Notes under the pieces: generated by a model
What the model was told of the DNA's origin: nothing
The model's input: the letters and a program-made list of their open reading frames with translations, nothing else
Database searches by the model: none
NCBI RefSeq assembly: GCF_900129425.1
Contig: NZ_LT670817.1
Location: 3,224,001 to 3,288,000, forward strand
Reading direction: 5' to 3'
Length of the DNA: 64,000 nucleotides
Origin: Bradyrhizobium erythrophlei
GTDB taxonomy: Bacteria; Pseudomonadota; Alphaproteobacteria; Rhizobiales; Xanthobacteraceae
Position numbers and translations under genes: made by a program
Shown here: positions 17,260-26,085 of the stretch, in pieces
Position numbering within the stretch: the first letter of the stretch is position 1
Layout: each line of letters begins with the position of its first letter

Positions 17260-18159
17260 TCATGTCTTGAAGCAGTTCTCGCGATGCCACCGCAAGAAAT
17301 GAGGGTGGGGCTGATCGACGGCGCGGGCAGGAGGCAGAATGTGTCCGGTCTTGTTGATCATGGCGCGCACGCCGGCGGTATCGTTCACATGTCGTGAGAG
17401 CAGGATCTCGCGATCGTCCGCAATGCTGATCAAGCCGCGGTCAAACATCCAATGCGCCGTCCCGGATAGGGCGATTCCGTTGCTGACGATATCAGGCCCA
17501 TTAGCTTCCACCGGTCTGATATGCGCGGCTTCGACCTCCGCGCGCCCGCCGCCATTGATCAACTTAAGGGATGTAATCGCACAGCGGGAGTCGTAAGCCT
17601 GCAGAACGTTCCGGCGGAACACGCGATCTCGGATTATGCGGGAAGTCAAATAAGCGACGCGGTTCCGTTCCTGCTCGTGTTGGAAGACGGACTGGCTCTC
17701 CTGCATACCAGGGAAAGCTGAAGATGCATCGACACGCGGCAGCGTGGCAATGTCGTCGGGAAATCCTTGTTTGGTGATACGGTTGAAGTCCGCCAGAGAA
17801 ATTGGCCGAACCGCGGATTGGGCGCGTCCGGAAATTTTCCCTTCTTCGTTCAGTAGGCCCCGCTCGATAAGTCCGCCATCGTCCCGGAATGGGACTGGAT
17901 TGACGAAATCCAGATAGCTCCCTGGTTCGATGACGGCAAGATACATACTTGGGGCACTTGGGTCGCGGATGACTTGCTGGATTTTTGCGAGGGCAAAGTA
18001 GCCACGCGATTCAAGCGCTTTTCGTGGCTCGTAATAGATGATCCAGTCGCCGACGCATGCCTCGACGCGAGCGAGATATTGGCTGGGAAACTGGTAGCGT
18101 TCGGCAGGGCTGTCTTCGTAGATAGAGTCGGAGCGGTGAATGAAAACGCCGAACGCCAC
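17260..18159 (-). CDS. HNH endonuclease (HNH_2 type)
   Basis: A 299-residue protein. The C-terminal nuclease core reads AEVEAAHIRPVEANGPDIVS and NGIALSGTAHWMFDRGLISI, the H-N-H arrangement of the PF13391-like family; the N-terminal ~150 residues (FGVFIHRSDSIYEDSPAERY onwards) form a conserved companion domain. The start is GTG 18,159, chosen because GGGGGAG lies ~8 bases upstream; extending further would run into the intergenic repeat. It is a stand-alone gene with no methyltransferase beside it, so a restriction role is not evident. Flanked by direct repeats. Confidence 0.85.
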   Translation of the reverse strand: MAFGVFIHRSDSIYEDSPAERYQFPSQYLARVEACVGDWIIYYEPRKALESRGYFALAKIQQVIRDPSAPSMYLAVIEPGSYLDFVNPVPFRDDGGLIERGLLNEEGKISGRAQSAVRPISLADFNRITKQGFPDDIATLPRVDASSAFPGMQESQSVFQHEQERNRVAYLTSRIIRDRVFRRNVLQAYDSRCAITSLKLINGGGRAEVEAAHIRPVEANGPDIVSNGIALSGTAHWMFDRGLISIADDREILLSRHVNDTAGVRAMINKTGHILPPARAVDQPHPHFLRWHRENCFKT

Positions 18160-18228
18160 GATAGAATCTCCCCCTGGCAACTTCGCGATATTAGCTCGTG
18201 AAACTGACTTCCGCCAAGTGCGCCTAGA

Positions 18229-18303
18229 GCGGGTTGTAGGCAAAGCCGTAACCCGCCTCTTCGACGTCAGCGATGGCGGATTACGCCTACGGGTCCAATC
18301 CGC
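18229..18303. repeat. Intergenic repeat, copy 2, flanking the HNH gene
   Basis: Direct repeat of 17,145-17,219, starting GCGGGTTGTAGGCAAAGCCG and ending in a TCCGCC palindrome arm. Confidence 0.7.
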
Positions 18304-18407
18304 CCCGTACCCTTCTGAGCGTTCGGCGCCGGTCTAACGGTGTAGACCGGTCGTACGGGCCGATCTTCCGGGAGCAGCCCTACGGGCTAAAACACAGGAG
18401 CGAAACG

Positions 18408-19289
18408 ATGACGACATCTCATATCCAGACGCTTCGAACCATGCTTCGCGACGAGAAAGGAATTATTTTGCCCGGCGCGCCGAATGCGCTCGCTGCCCGG
18501 ATCATTGCTGACCTCGGCTTTAGGGCAGTGTATCTGACTGGCGCTGGGCTCACTAATATGCACCTCGGCTTGCCGGACCTCGGGTTCATGGATCTGAGCC
18601 AGGTGGCCGATCATGTGATGGCGATCCGGTGTGTGATCGATCTGCCGCTGATCGTCGACATCGATACCGGTTTCGGCAACGCCATCAACGTCACTCATAC
18701 GGTTCGGATCCTGGAGCAAGCCGGAGCGAGCGCCATTCAAATCGAGGACCAGCGTGCGCCTAAACGGTGCGGTCATTTCGACGGGAAGGATTTGATCTCC
18801 CTGGAGGAGATGGCGGGCAAGGTGCGGGCAGCGGTCGACACGCGACGGCAAGATTTGGTTGTCATTGCACGTACCGATGCATGTGCCGTCGAAGGCTTTG
18901 AGGCGGCCATTGAGAGGGCCGGTCGTTACATCGAAGCGGGCGCGGACGTCACATTCGTCGAGGCTCCAGAAAGCCTCGAAGACCTCAAAGCTGTCCCCCG
19001 TCGCCTGAAGGCGCCTCAGCTCGTCAACATGGTGCTCGGAGGCAAGACACCGATTGTCGACGAGAAAGCGGCGGCCGAAATGGGGTTCAGCCTGGTGCTT
19101 TACGCCAACGCCGCCTTGCAAGGAGCCGTGCATGGCATGCAGTCGACGCTGTCGGCGCTAAAGGAAAAGGGCGTCCTCGATGAGCGCGCCGTTACGTCAT
19201 TCGCGGAGCGCCAGAGGCTGGTGGACAAGCAGGCCTTCGACCTTATGGAGAGCCGCTACGCGGCGCGTGCGACGGGCGAGAATGGATAA
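18408..19289 (+). CDS. Isocitrate lyase/PEP mutase family protein
   Basis: A 293-residue TIM-barrel enzyme of the superfamily that includes 2-methylisocitrate lyase, PEP mutase and oxaloacetate decarboxylase, which make or break C-C or C-P bonds next to a carboxylate using Mg2+. Seen here: LPGAPNALAARI, the metal-binding VDIDTGFGN, IEDQRAPKRCGH with the loop cysteine, and VIARTDA. It resembles the carboxyvinyl-carboxyphosphonate mutase/oxaloacetase branch more than true isocitrate lyase (which is longer). ATG 18,408 follows AGGAG at 18,396-18,400. No pathway partner is adjacent. Confidence 0.9.
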   Translation: MTTSHIQTLRTMLRDEKGIILPGAPNALAARIIADLGFRAVYLTGAGLTNMHLGLPDLGFMDLSQVADHVMAIRCVIDLPLIVDIDTGFGNAINVTHTVRILEQAGASAIQIEDQRAPKRCGHFDGKDLISLEEMAGKVRAAVDTRRQDLVVIARTDACAVEGFEAAIERAGRYIEAGADVTFVEAPESLEDLKAVPRRLKAPQLVNMVLGGKTPIVDEKAAAEMGFSLVLYANAALQGAVHGMQSTLSALKEKGVLDERAVTSFAERQRLVDKQAFDLMESRYAARATGENG

Positions 19290-19375
19290 TGGCGGACGTA
19301 AAGTAGACATTCGAATTTATGTATATCCACGGGTCGGGCGATCGAGCAAAGCGCATGGTGGCTGAGGAGCAGAAT

Positions 19376-20040
19376 ATGGCCCGCTATATTGGGCTTGACG
19401 GATTCCGGGGAGGGTGGGTCGCGGCCTGGATCGATGACCGGGGCGACCACGGCTTCGACTATTCGTGCGCACTGAGCCGGCTGCTCTCGATGCCGCACCG
19501 GCGCGCGATGATCGACATGCCGATCGGCCTGAAAATGTCCGGTCACCGCAGCTGAGACATCAGTGCCCGCGAACTGGTTGGCGCCGCAGTCTTCATGGGC
19601 GCGCGCCGAAACCTCTGGAATTTCCGGATCAGGCTTCCGCCAACCAATATTACTGGCAGCATGAAGGCCCGCGAATGGGCGTCTCCGCTCAGCTCTGGAA
19701 CATCAGAGACAAGATCAGGGAAGTCGACGATTTCATCACGGCCGGGCGTCAGGCCACCATCGGCGAGGCGCATCCGGAGTTGATCTTCTTCAAGCTCAAC
19801 AATCATCTTCGCCTGCAACGAAAGACGTCGGAGGCCGGCCGTGGGCAACGCATCAAGATTCTGGCCGATCGAGGTTTCGTCAAGATTTCGAAATGGCTGA
19901 CGCAACGCTACGGAACGGGAATCGGCCGCGACGATCTGATCGACGCCTGTGCGTGCGCGATCGCCGCGCGCGACAGCACTGCGCGTTTCGGCGGCGATGA
20001 AATTGACAGCCGCGGACTGCGGATGGAGATCAATTATTAG
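19376..20040 (+). pseudogene. Broken DUF429-type predicted nuclease
   Basis: Starts well (GAGGAG then ATG 19,376: MARYIGLDGFRGGWVAAWID) and keeps the DUF429 motifs RRAMIDMPIGL, but hits an in-frame TGA at 19,553-19,555 where the family has a cysteine-like residue before DI. Reading past it gives DISARELVGAAVFMGARRNL and then needs a frameshift near 19,625 to continue as ASANQYYWQHEG, MGVSAQLWNIRDKI, IGEAHPELIFF and DDLIDACACAIAAR to the end. So one nonsense change and one frameshift inactivate an otherwise full-length (~220-residue) gene. Confidence 0.85.
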
Positions 20041-20091
20041 GGCGTGAGATGATATTTCATTGAACCGGGACGAACCGAAGCGAACCGCGAC

Positions 20092-20216
20092 TTTACCTCT
20101 CCCTTGGGAGAGGTCGGCGCGTAGCGCCGGGTGAGGGGTTACGGTCTTTAATAGCAAGGCACCCCTCACCCGATTTGCTGCGCAAATCGACCTCTCCCCG
20201 CTGGGGAGAGGTAAAG
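20092..20216. repeat. Long palindromic intergenic repeat
   Basis: TTTACCTCTCCC...GGGAGAGG at the left and CCTCTCCCC...GGGGAGAGGTAAAG at the right, with GCGTAGCGCCGGGTGAGGGGT facing ACCCCTCACCCGATTTGCTG, form a large nested hairpin. This CCTCTCCC...GGTGAGGGGT element is widespread in Rhizobiales. Confidence 0.75.
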
Positions 20217-20275
20217 GGCACCTGATCGATTCATCCAGAAACCGACTTGCTCCAGGAATGCGTGAGCTCTGCCAA

Positions 20276-20790
20276 CAGCCCGACAGGCAAATCAAAAGCG
20301 CGCCGCCCGAACGCTTTGTCTAGCCCTCTTGCAAAAAATATTCTGATTTTCAGAATAGGCAAATCGGCTGTATATCTCTCGCCGTCTCGTTCCGATGAGA
20401 GGGGCGCTCGCGATCGTCACGAACGCGGGGCGGGATGCGGTGGACGCTGGCGGTGCGACTGACGAGCGCATTGAGTTGAGCTGGCGGATGGCGAAGACGT
20501 GTGGTCCTGACACCCCGACGCTGGTGTCAAGTTTGCGGAGTGATCCGCATAACGACGGTGGCAAGAAAGCCGATCACCGGGGAGAGCACGGTATAAGCCG
20601 TAAACCATCGCGTGCGGGAATGCCGGGTGACTCCGGTGGCTCGCTGTGAATACTCGTGTGCATACTTACTACCAATAGCGCACACGAGGCTGCGGGTGCA
20701 TCGGGCATCCGGCATTCCCCACGCCCTCTGTTCTAAAGGGCGGATGTTTTTGGCAAACCTCGGACGCATCGCGCCGCGAGAATGCGGAGG
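20276..20790. repeat. ~500-bp dispersed repeat, copy 1
   Basis: Shares long stretches with 53,042-53,640, including ATTTTCAGAA, GGCTCGCGATCGTCACGAAC (here GCGCTCGCGATCGTCACG), GCGGGGCGGGATGCGGTGG, GTGTGGTCCTGAC, GCCGATCACCGGGGAGAG and CCCTCTGTT. It matches a sequence I recall many times over in Bradyrhizobium and Rhodopseudomonas, often mis-annotated as small arginine-rich proteins. No transposase; short frames in it lack ribosome-binding sites. Same orientation as copy 2. Confidence 0.75.
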
Positions 20791-20805
20791 TGTGGCTGCA
20801 TTCGC

Positions 20806-20882
20806 CGTCATTGCGAGCGAAGCGAAGCAATCCACTCTTTCTGTGCGGCTATGGATTGCTTCGCGGAGCTTCCGCGCTACCC
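20806..20882. repeat. REP-like palindromic element
   Basis: CGTCATTGCGAGCGAAGCGAAG CAATCCA facing TGGATTGCTTCG with a trailing GCTTCCGCGCTAC. Same family as 3306 and 11,442. Confidence 0.75.
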
Positions 20883-20885
20883 AGC

Positions 20886-21857
20886 TCAGCGCCTTTTCAC
20901 GCTGCGAGTACGCCCGTCAGCAATGTGAATCGGGGTCTTGTTGGTAGCACCGGAGCGGCTCTTCACGTGATCGATGAAGGCTCGCAGCTTCGGCATTACT
21001 TGCCGGTGGCCGGGATAATAGAGAAACACGCCCGGCGCCATTGGCGCGAACGGCTCCAGTACGTGCACGAGTTTTCCCGCTTTCACCAGGCTGGCGGCGA
21101 TCGGCTCGGGCACTTGCGCGAGCCCCATATCTTCCACCGCCGCGCCAAGCATCGTGGGCATGTCGTTGGCGATAAAAGGTCCTGAAACGATGACTTCGAC
21201 TGCCTCGTTGCCGTTGACAAAGGACCAGGGCGCGATCGACCCGTTCGAGCGGCGCATGCGCAGGCAGGCGTGCCGGCGCAGATCGTCGATGAGTTCCGGC
21301 CGCTGCCGCCGACGCAGATAGGCGGGGCTGCCGACCACAGTCAGCGGGTGCGACGGCGTCAGACGCACCGCGATCATATCGGCCTCGATGAACTGGCCGA
21401 GCCGGATGCCGGCGTCAAATCCTTCGGCGGCGATATCGACCAGATCCGCGCTGGCGTCGATCTCCACCTCGACATCGGGATAGGCTTGGCAGAACGATGC
21501 GATCAGCGGCTCCAGCAGGATCGGCACCACCGCCCGCGGCGCCGTGAGGCGCAGCAGTCCGGCAGGCCGCTGCCCAAGGTCACGCGCGACCTCGCTTGCG
21601 GCGACAAGCTCCTCGAAAGCGGGCTTTGCGCGCGCGTGAAATCGTTCGCCGGCTTCGCTCAGGCCGACACTGCGCGTTGTACGTATGAAGAGCGCGGCGC
21701 CGACGCGCGCCTCGAGGGTGCGGACCGCCTGGCTGATCGCCGATGGCGTGACTCCCAGTTCAGCCGCTGCTCCGCGAAAGCTGCGGTGCTGCGCAACGCT
21801 CAGGAACGCCTCCACGCCGTCGAGCGCGCCCTGCCTGACTGTGAAGTTCTGCTTCAT
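20886..21857 (-). CDS. LysR-family transcriptional regulator
   Basis: A 323-residue regulator. The helix-turn-helix spans about residues 12-65 (LDGVEAFLSVAQHRSFRGAA, then TPSAISQAVRTLEARVG) and the effector domain follows, with LRLTAPRAVVPILLEPLIAS and the DAGIRLGQ signature of the CrgA/PA-type LysR subgroup. It is divergent from the methyltransferase gene at 22,047 (190-base gap) and is its likely regulator. The C-terminus runs into REP-like DNA and ends in a basic tail. Confidence 0.92.
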   Translation of the reverse strand: MKQNFTVRQGALDGVEAFLSVAQHRSFRGAAAELGVTPSAISQAVRTLEARVGAALFIRTTRSVGLSEAGERFHARAKPAFEELVAASEVARDLGQRPAGLLRLTAPRAVVPILLEPLIASFCQAYPDVEVEIDASADLVDIAAEGFDAGIRLGQFIEADMIAVRLTPSHPLTVVGSPAYLRRRQRPELIDDLRRHACLRMRRSNGSIAPWSFVNGNEAVEVIVSGPFIANDMPTMLGAAVEDMGLAQVPEPIAASLVKAGKLVHVLEPFAPMAPGVFLYYPGHRQVMPKLRAFIDHVKSRSGATNKTPIHIADGRTRSVKRR

Positions 21858-22046
21858 AGCCCATCGACATTATCACCAATAGTCGCGGGCCGGAAGCGGT
21901 CGTACATCTCACCTGCAAATCAGGAGTCACGGTGATGTCGAGGCCCGAGATGCGCGACAATCAAGCGAGCGGCGCTCGGGCGCGACCTGCCTCGCACGTT
22001 CCGTTCCCAGTTCTACGCGCTCTCGGGCGCTAAGAGGAGCCTTGCA

Positions 22047-22877
22047 ATGACCGATGTTCTTGATGACGTGCGCGACCACTATCGCACGACCGGCCTGACC
22101 GAACGGCTGAAGACGGCGCTGATGGCCCTCGGGCCGGAGGATCAGCAGTTCACGCCCCAGCAACTGGGCGCGCTCGACCAGTTTCACACCCGCGGTCTCG
22201 CCGCGACCGCCGAGCTCGCCAAATTGGCTGGGATCGCCGCCGACGCGGCGGTTCTGGATGTCGGCTCCGGCGTCGGCGGGCCGGCGCGTTTTCTGGCTGC
22301 GACCTATGGCTGCCGGGTGACCGGCGTCGACCTCAGCGAGCCGTTCGTGGACGCCGCGCGCTATCTGACCGAGCGCACCCGACAGAGCGGGCAGGTGTCG
22401 TTCCAGACCGCCAGCGCGCTGGAGCTTCCATTTGACGACGGCCGCTTTGACGCAGTGTTGCTACAGCATGTGGCGATGAACGTCTCCGACCGGGCGCGGC
22501 TCTACCGCGAGATCCGTCGCGTGCTGAAGACCGGTGGCAGGTTCGCGACTTTCGACGTCGTATCGAACGGCGGTGAGCCGCATTATCCCGTGCCGTGGGC
22601 GCGGACGCCGGCAACGAGCTTCCTCCTGACAGTCGACGCGACGCGCGAGGCGATCGAACCCGCCGGCTTCCGCATGCTGGCATGGAGAGACGACACCGAG
22701 GTCGCCAAGGCCTGGTTCGCGCAGCTGCGCTTGTCGGGGCCGCCGCCTTCGCCAAATCTCGGCGTGGTGATGGGACCGGACTTCGCGCAGCTTTCCGCCA
22801 ACCTGGGACGGAATCTCACGGAAGGCCGGATCGGCATCCTGAGCGCGGTGTTCGAGGCCGCGTCAACCAACATCTGA
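22047..22877 (+). CDS. Class I SAM-dependent methyltransferase
   Basis: A 276-residue enzyme with motif I VLDVGSGVGGPARFLA (about residues 68-83), acidic GVDLSEPFV at the end of strand 2, and ALELPFDDGRFDAVLLQHVA as motifs II-III. The order and spacing resemble glycine/sarcosine-dimethylglycine or coenzyme Q-type methyltransferases, but the substrate cannot be told. Probably cotranscribed with the membrane protein 12 bases downstream; divergent LysR gene upstream. Confidence 0.9.
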   Translation: MTDVLDDVRDHYRTTGLTERLKTALMALGPEDQQFTPQQLGALDQFHTRGLAATAELAKLAGIAADAAVLDVGSGVGGPARFLAATYGCRVTGVDLSEPFVDAARYLTERTRQSGQVSFQTASALELPFDDGRFDAVLLQHVAMNVSDRARLYREIRRVLKTGGRFATFDVVSNGGEPHYPVPWARTPATSFLLTVDATREAIEPAGFRMLAWRDDTEVAKAWFAQLRLSGPPPSPNLGVVMGPDFAQLSANLGRNLTEGRIGILSAVFEAASTNI

Positions 22878-22889
22878 TAGGAGGCCAAA

Positions 22890-23414
22890 ATGCCCACGGA
22901 AATCCTGTTCCGAACCCATCTTATTCTAGGCTATGTCGCCTGGCTGCTTTGCTTCGGCGCATACGGTCTGCCGTGGCTCAGGTCAATGGACCGGGTCGCA
23001 GTGCAACGCGCTATCGCTACTCTGCATAGCTTCCGCTTCTTCGGGCTCGTCTTCATCCTCCCCGGTGTCGTCAGCCCCAATCTGCCCGCCGACTTCGCCG
23101 TGTTCGCCGCCTACGGCGACTTCGCAACCGGGGTGCTGGCCATGCTGGCGCTTCTCGCGGTGAGGATACGCCCGCTCTTCTGGCTGTTCGTCGTCGCCTT
23201 CAATCTGGTAGGGACGGTCGACCTCATCGTCGACTATTACGACGCCATCCAGGTCGGCCTTCCTGCTCACGCGGAGTGGCTGGGCGCCACCTATGCGATC
23301 CCGATCATCTACGTACCGCTGCTGATGATCACGCACATCGCCGCATTCTATTTTCTGGTACGTCCTCAGTCCGAGGCGACTCGGGCCCTCGTCGGCGAAG
23401 CTGCCGTATCTTAG
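22890..23414 (+). CDS. Multi-pass membrane protein of unknown function
   Basis: A 174-residue protein with about five hydrophobic helices (around residues 10-25, 45-60, 75-92, 98-118 and 135-157) and very little outside the membrane. HSFRFFGLVFILPGVVSPNL is the most distinctive polar/proline-rich loop. AGGAGG-type site (ATAGGAGGCC) precedes the ATG, and the 12-base gap after the methyltransferase indicates an operon. No family recognised with confidence. Confidence 0.75.
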   Translation: MPTEILFRTHLILGYVAWLLCFGAYGLPWLRSMDRVAVQRAIATLHSFRFFGLVFILPGVVSPNLPADFAVFAAYGDFATGVLAMLALLAVRIRPLFWLFVVAFNLVGTVDLIVDYYDAIQVGLPAHAEWLGATYAIPIIYVPLLMITHIAAFYFLVRPQSEATRALVGEAAVS

Positions 23415-23472
23415 ATTGCTCCGCCATCGCAGACGTCCATCGTCACCGCGATGGCACGTGGCCGAAGCGACA

Positions 23473-23625
23473 TCAATCGCAATAGCGTGGTGACGGTCTT
23501 TTTGCGCACTGCTGCAGATCGCCGATCTTCGCTGCCTCGACATAGGCGCCGAAGGGGGTGGGCGGCGGGGCGAGCGCGATGTCGAGTTCGCGCAGCCGCT
23601 GCTCCGCGCTGGCTTGCGCGCTCAT
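23473..23625 (-). pseudogene. 5' fragment of a RidA-family gene
   Basis: From ATG 23,625 the minus strand reads MSAQASAEQRLRELDIALAP then PPTPFGAYVEAAKIGDL, the typical N-terminus of stand-alone RidA-like (YjgF) proteins. After GDL, where the family continues LFLSG, the frame diverges (QQCAKRPSPRYCD) and stops. Only ~37 of the expected ~150 residues are family-like, so the gene is truncated. Confidence 0.7.
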
Positions 23626-23630
23626 CCGGG

Positions 23631-23720
23631 TCACCATCTTCCCAGATGTGCGCCGCCATCGACGTGCAGCACTTCCCCGGTTATACGCGGCGCCTCTGTC
23701 AAGAACAGACTCTTGGTTGG
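23631..23720 (-). pseudogene. 3' fragment of an SDR gene
   Basis: Minus-strand frame reading LFLTEAPRITGEVLHVDGGA then HLGRW and TGA at 23,631-23,633: the standard SDR C-terminus (FL...ITGEVLHVDGGAHLG). No upstream SDR sequence remains. It sits five bases before the RidA fragment start, so the two were probably an SDR-RidA operon of which only the junction survives. Confidence 0.7.
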
Positions 23721-24003
23721 CGGCCAGCCTAATCGACTTTGCAACGCCAATCCACATATGGAACGGCTCGAAGCGCGTTCCGATCGGTCGCCATCATTTG
23801 ACAGGACGCGATAGCCACCGGGCCGCGTGAATGCGTGCCCGATGACAGGCTCCGCCTATTGCGCCTTGCTGCAAACATTGCTGGACTGGGTTCGCGGATC
23901 CACTGTGCAGGCTCCGCGTTCAAAGAGAATCTTCCATGCGCATGTCGGTTCTGCCCCATCCCATTCGTCTTCCACCCGGAGATTGCTGTATGGGAGATCA
24001 GAA

Positions 24004-25224
24004 ATGACCAATTCTGCCTATCGCTGGGTGATCGTCGCGGCCGGAGGCGTTCTGGGCTGTGTTGCCATCGGCGGCATGTTTTCGCTGCCGGTTTTCCTGC
24101 AACCCATTGCGCGCGATACCGGCTGGTCGGTGACCGGTGTGTCCAGCGCCATGACGATCGGCTTCCTTGCGATGGCCTGCACCAGCATGATCTGGGGCAC
24201 CTTGTCCGACCGGCTCGGGCCGCTGCCGGTGGTGCTGACCGGGTCGATCGTGCTGCCGGCAAGCCTCGCGCTGGCCAGCCGGGCGCCATCGCTGCTCTCA
24301 TTTCAGATCATGTTCGGCCTGATGGTCGGCGGCTCGATTTCCGCGATCTTTGCGCCGATGATGGCGTGCGTCACCGGCTGGTTCGACACCCATCGCAGCC
24401 TTGCGGTCTCGCTGGTTTCGGCCGGCATGGGAATGGCGCCGCTGATCATGTCGCCGCTCTCCGCCTGGCTGGTCTCGCACCATGACTGGCGAACCTCGAT
24501 GCTGGTCGTGGCCGCCGTTGTCGCCGCCATCATGATCCCGGTCTCGCTGCTGGTGCGCCGCCCGCCGGCGCTCGCGAGCGGCAACGCCGCCCCGGTTGGT
24601 GACGGCGCACCGCCGCCGGAGATGTCGCTCGCGCAAGCGTTGCGCTCGCCGCAATTCATCATCCTGCTCGCGACGAATTTCTTGTGTTGCGCCACGCATT
24701 CGGGCCCGATCATTCACACCGTGAGCTATGCGGTCACCTGCGGGATCCCGATGATGGCAGCCGTTACGATCTACAGCGTCGAGGGGCTGGCAGGGATGGG
24801 CGGCCGTATCGCCTTCGGCCTGCTCGGCGACCGCTTCGGAGCCAAACGCGTGCTGGTCTCGGGGTTGCTCGCTCAGGCGTTCGGCGCGCTCGGCTACGTC
24901 TTCGTGCGCGAGTTGGCCGCGTTCTACGCCGTGGCGGCGCTGTTCGGCTTCATCTATGCCGGCACCATGCCGCTCTATTCGGTGCTGGCGCGCGAGAATT
25001 TTCCGCTGCGGATGATGGGCACCGTGATCGGCGGAACCGCCATGGCCGGCAGCCTTGGGATGGCGACCGGGCCGGTCGCCGGAGGTTTGATCTACGACAC
25101 GTTCGCCAGTTACGCATGGCTGTATATCGGTTCATGGGCGGTCGGACTTGGCGCGTTCCTGATCGCATTGACGTTCAGGCCGTTTTCCAGGGGTGAGACG
25201 CAGCCTGCGCCGGTGCCAGCCTGA
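24004..25224 (+). CDS. MFS transporter (oxalate/formate antiporter-like group)
   Basis: A 406-residue inner-membrane transporter with twelve predicted helices. The MFS signature between helices 2 and 3 is WGTLSDRLGPLPVV, and a second copy GRIAFGLLGDRFGAKRV follows the central loop (about residues 195-215). The overall look (GWSVTGVSSAMTIGFL, GWFDTHRSLAVSL) matches the monocarboxylate/oxalate-formate-type MFS branch. Start ATG 24,004 follows GGGAG. 102 bases upstream of an SDR gene on the same strand; possibly one unit with SDR and sigma factor. Confidence 0.9.
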   Translation: MTNSAYRWVIVAAGGVLGCVAIGGMFSLPVFLQPIARDTGWSVTGVSSAMTIGFLAMACTSMIWGTLSDRLGPLPVVLTGSIVLPASLALASRAPSLLSFQIMFGLMVGGSISAIFAPMMACVTGWFDTHRSLAVSLVSAGMGMAPLIMSPLSAWLVSHHDWRTSMLVVAAVVAAIMIPVSLLVRRPPALASGNAAPVGDGAPPPEMSLAQALRSPQFIILLATNFLCCATHSGPIIHTVSYAVTCGIPMMAAVTIYSVEGLAGMGGRIAFGLLGDRFGAKRVLVSGLLAQAFGALGYVFVRELAAFYAVAALFGFIYAGTMPLYSVLARENFPLRMMGTVIGGTAMAGSLGMATGPVAGGLIYDTFASYAWLYIGSWAVGLGAFLIALTFRPFSRGETQPAPVPA

Positions 25225-25326
25225 AGCCAAACGAACTCCGCGAAAGTCTCCCCGGGGCGAGGTTGATTGACTCTTTTTCCCCGCCTCAATCGTTCTAGCT
25301 ACATCTCAACAATGGAGCAGAATCCG

Positions 25327-26085
25327 ATGAGCCTCAAAGACAAGAATGTCGTCGTCACCGGCGGAAGCCGTGGTCTTGGCCTCGGACTGGTCGAGGCCCT
25401 GGTGGCGCACGGCGCCAGGGTGACGGTCGTGGCCCGCGACACCGATGCACTCGACTCCGTTCGCAACCGGCTGGGGGTCGCCACGATCTCCGCCGATGTA
25501 ACGGACGAGACCGCCGCGCATCGCGTTCTCGGCGAGGTCCGGCCGGACATCCTGGCGCTGAACGCCGGCACGAAGCCGCCGATGGGGCGATTGGATCAGA
25601 TGACCTGGGCAGATTTCACCGCCCCCTGGGAACACGATGTCAAAGCGGGGCTGCATTGGCTGCAGGCCGCGCTGAATCTGCCGCTCAAGCCCGGGAGTCG
25701 CGTGCTGGTAGTATCGAGCGGTGCGGCCGTGGATGGATCACCAATGTCGGGCGGCTATGGCGGCGCCAAGCGCATGCTCTGGTTCATGGCCCGGTACGCC
25801 AATCGCGTTTCACAGCAAAGGGAGCTCGGTATCGTCTTCCAGACCATCCTCCCGCGGCAGATGGTTCTGGGCACCGGGATCGGCGACACGGCTGCGGGCG
25901 CCTACGCGCGGGCTATGGGCATCAAGCCCGAGGCGTTCGTGGCCCGCTTCGGGACGCCGATGCCGCCGAGGATGTTCGGTGAGAATGTGGTGGCGGTGCT
26001 GGACGACCCGATTCATGCCGAAGGCTTTGCCTTTGGGCTGACCGGCGCCGCCGGCGTCACGATGATCGAGGGGTTTGCCGATTGA
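25327..26085 (+). CDS. Short-chain dehydrogenase/reductase (SDR)
   Basis: A 252-residue SDR with the cofactor motif VVTGGSRGLGLGL (about residues 9-21) and LALNAGTKPP replacing NNAG. The expected YxxxK is YGGAK in SGGYGGAKRM, with serine VVSSGAA upstream. ATG 25,327 is used (GGAG nine bases before); ATG 25,312 is an alternative. Its stop overlaps the start of the ECF sigma factor gene by four bases, so they are translationally coupled. Confidence 0.88.
   Translation: MSLKDKNVVVTGGSRGLGLGLVEALVAHGARVTVVARDTDALDSVRNRLGVATISADVTDETAAHRVLGEVRPDILALNAGTKPPMGRLDQMTWADFTAPWEHDVKAGLHWLQAALNLPLKPGSRVLVVSSGAAVDGSPMSGGYGGAKRMLWFMARYANRVSQQRELGIVFQTILPRQMVLGTGIGDTAAGAYARAMGIKPEAFVARFGTPMPPRMFGENVVAVLDDPIHAEGFAFGLTGAAGVTMIEGFAD

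Noticed and set aside
20395..20649. Arginine-rich 84-codon frame inside the dispersed repeat
   Set aside because: Similar frames are often annotated in Bradyrhizobium, but the second repeat copy carries different frames and there is no ribosome-binding site, so the repeat is probably not protein-coding.
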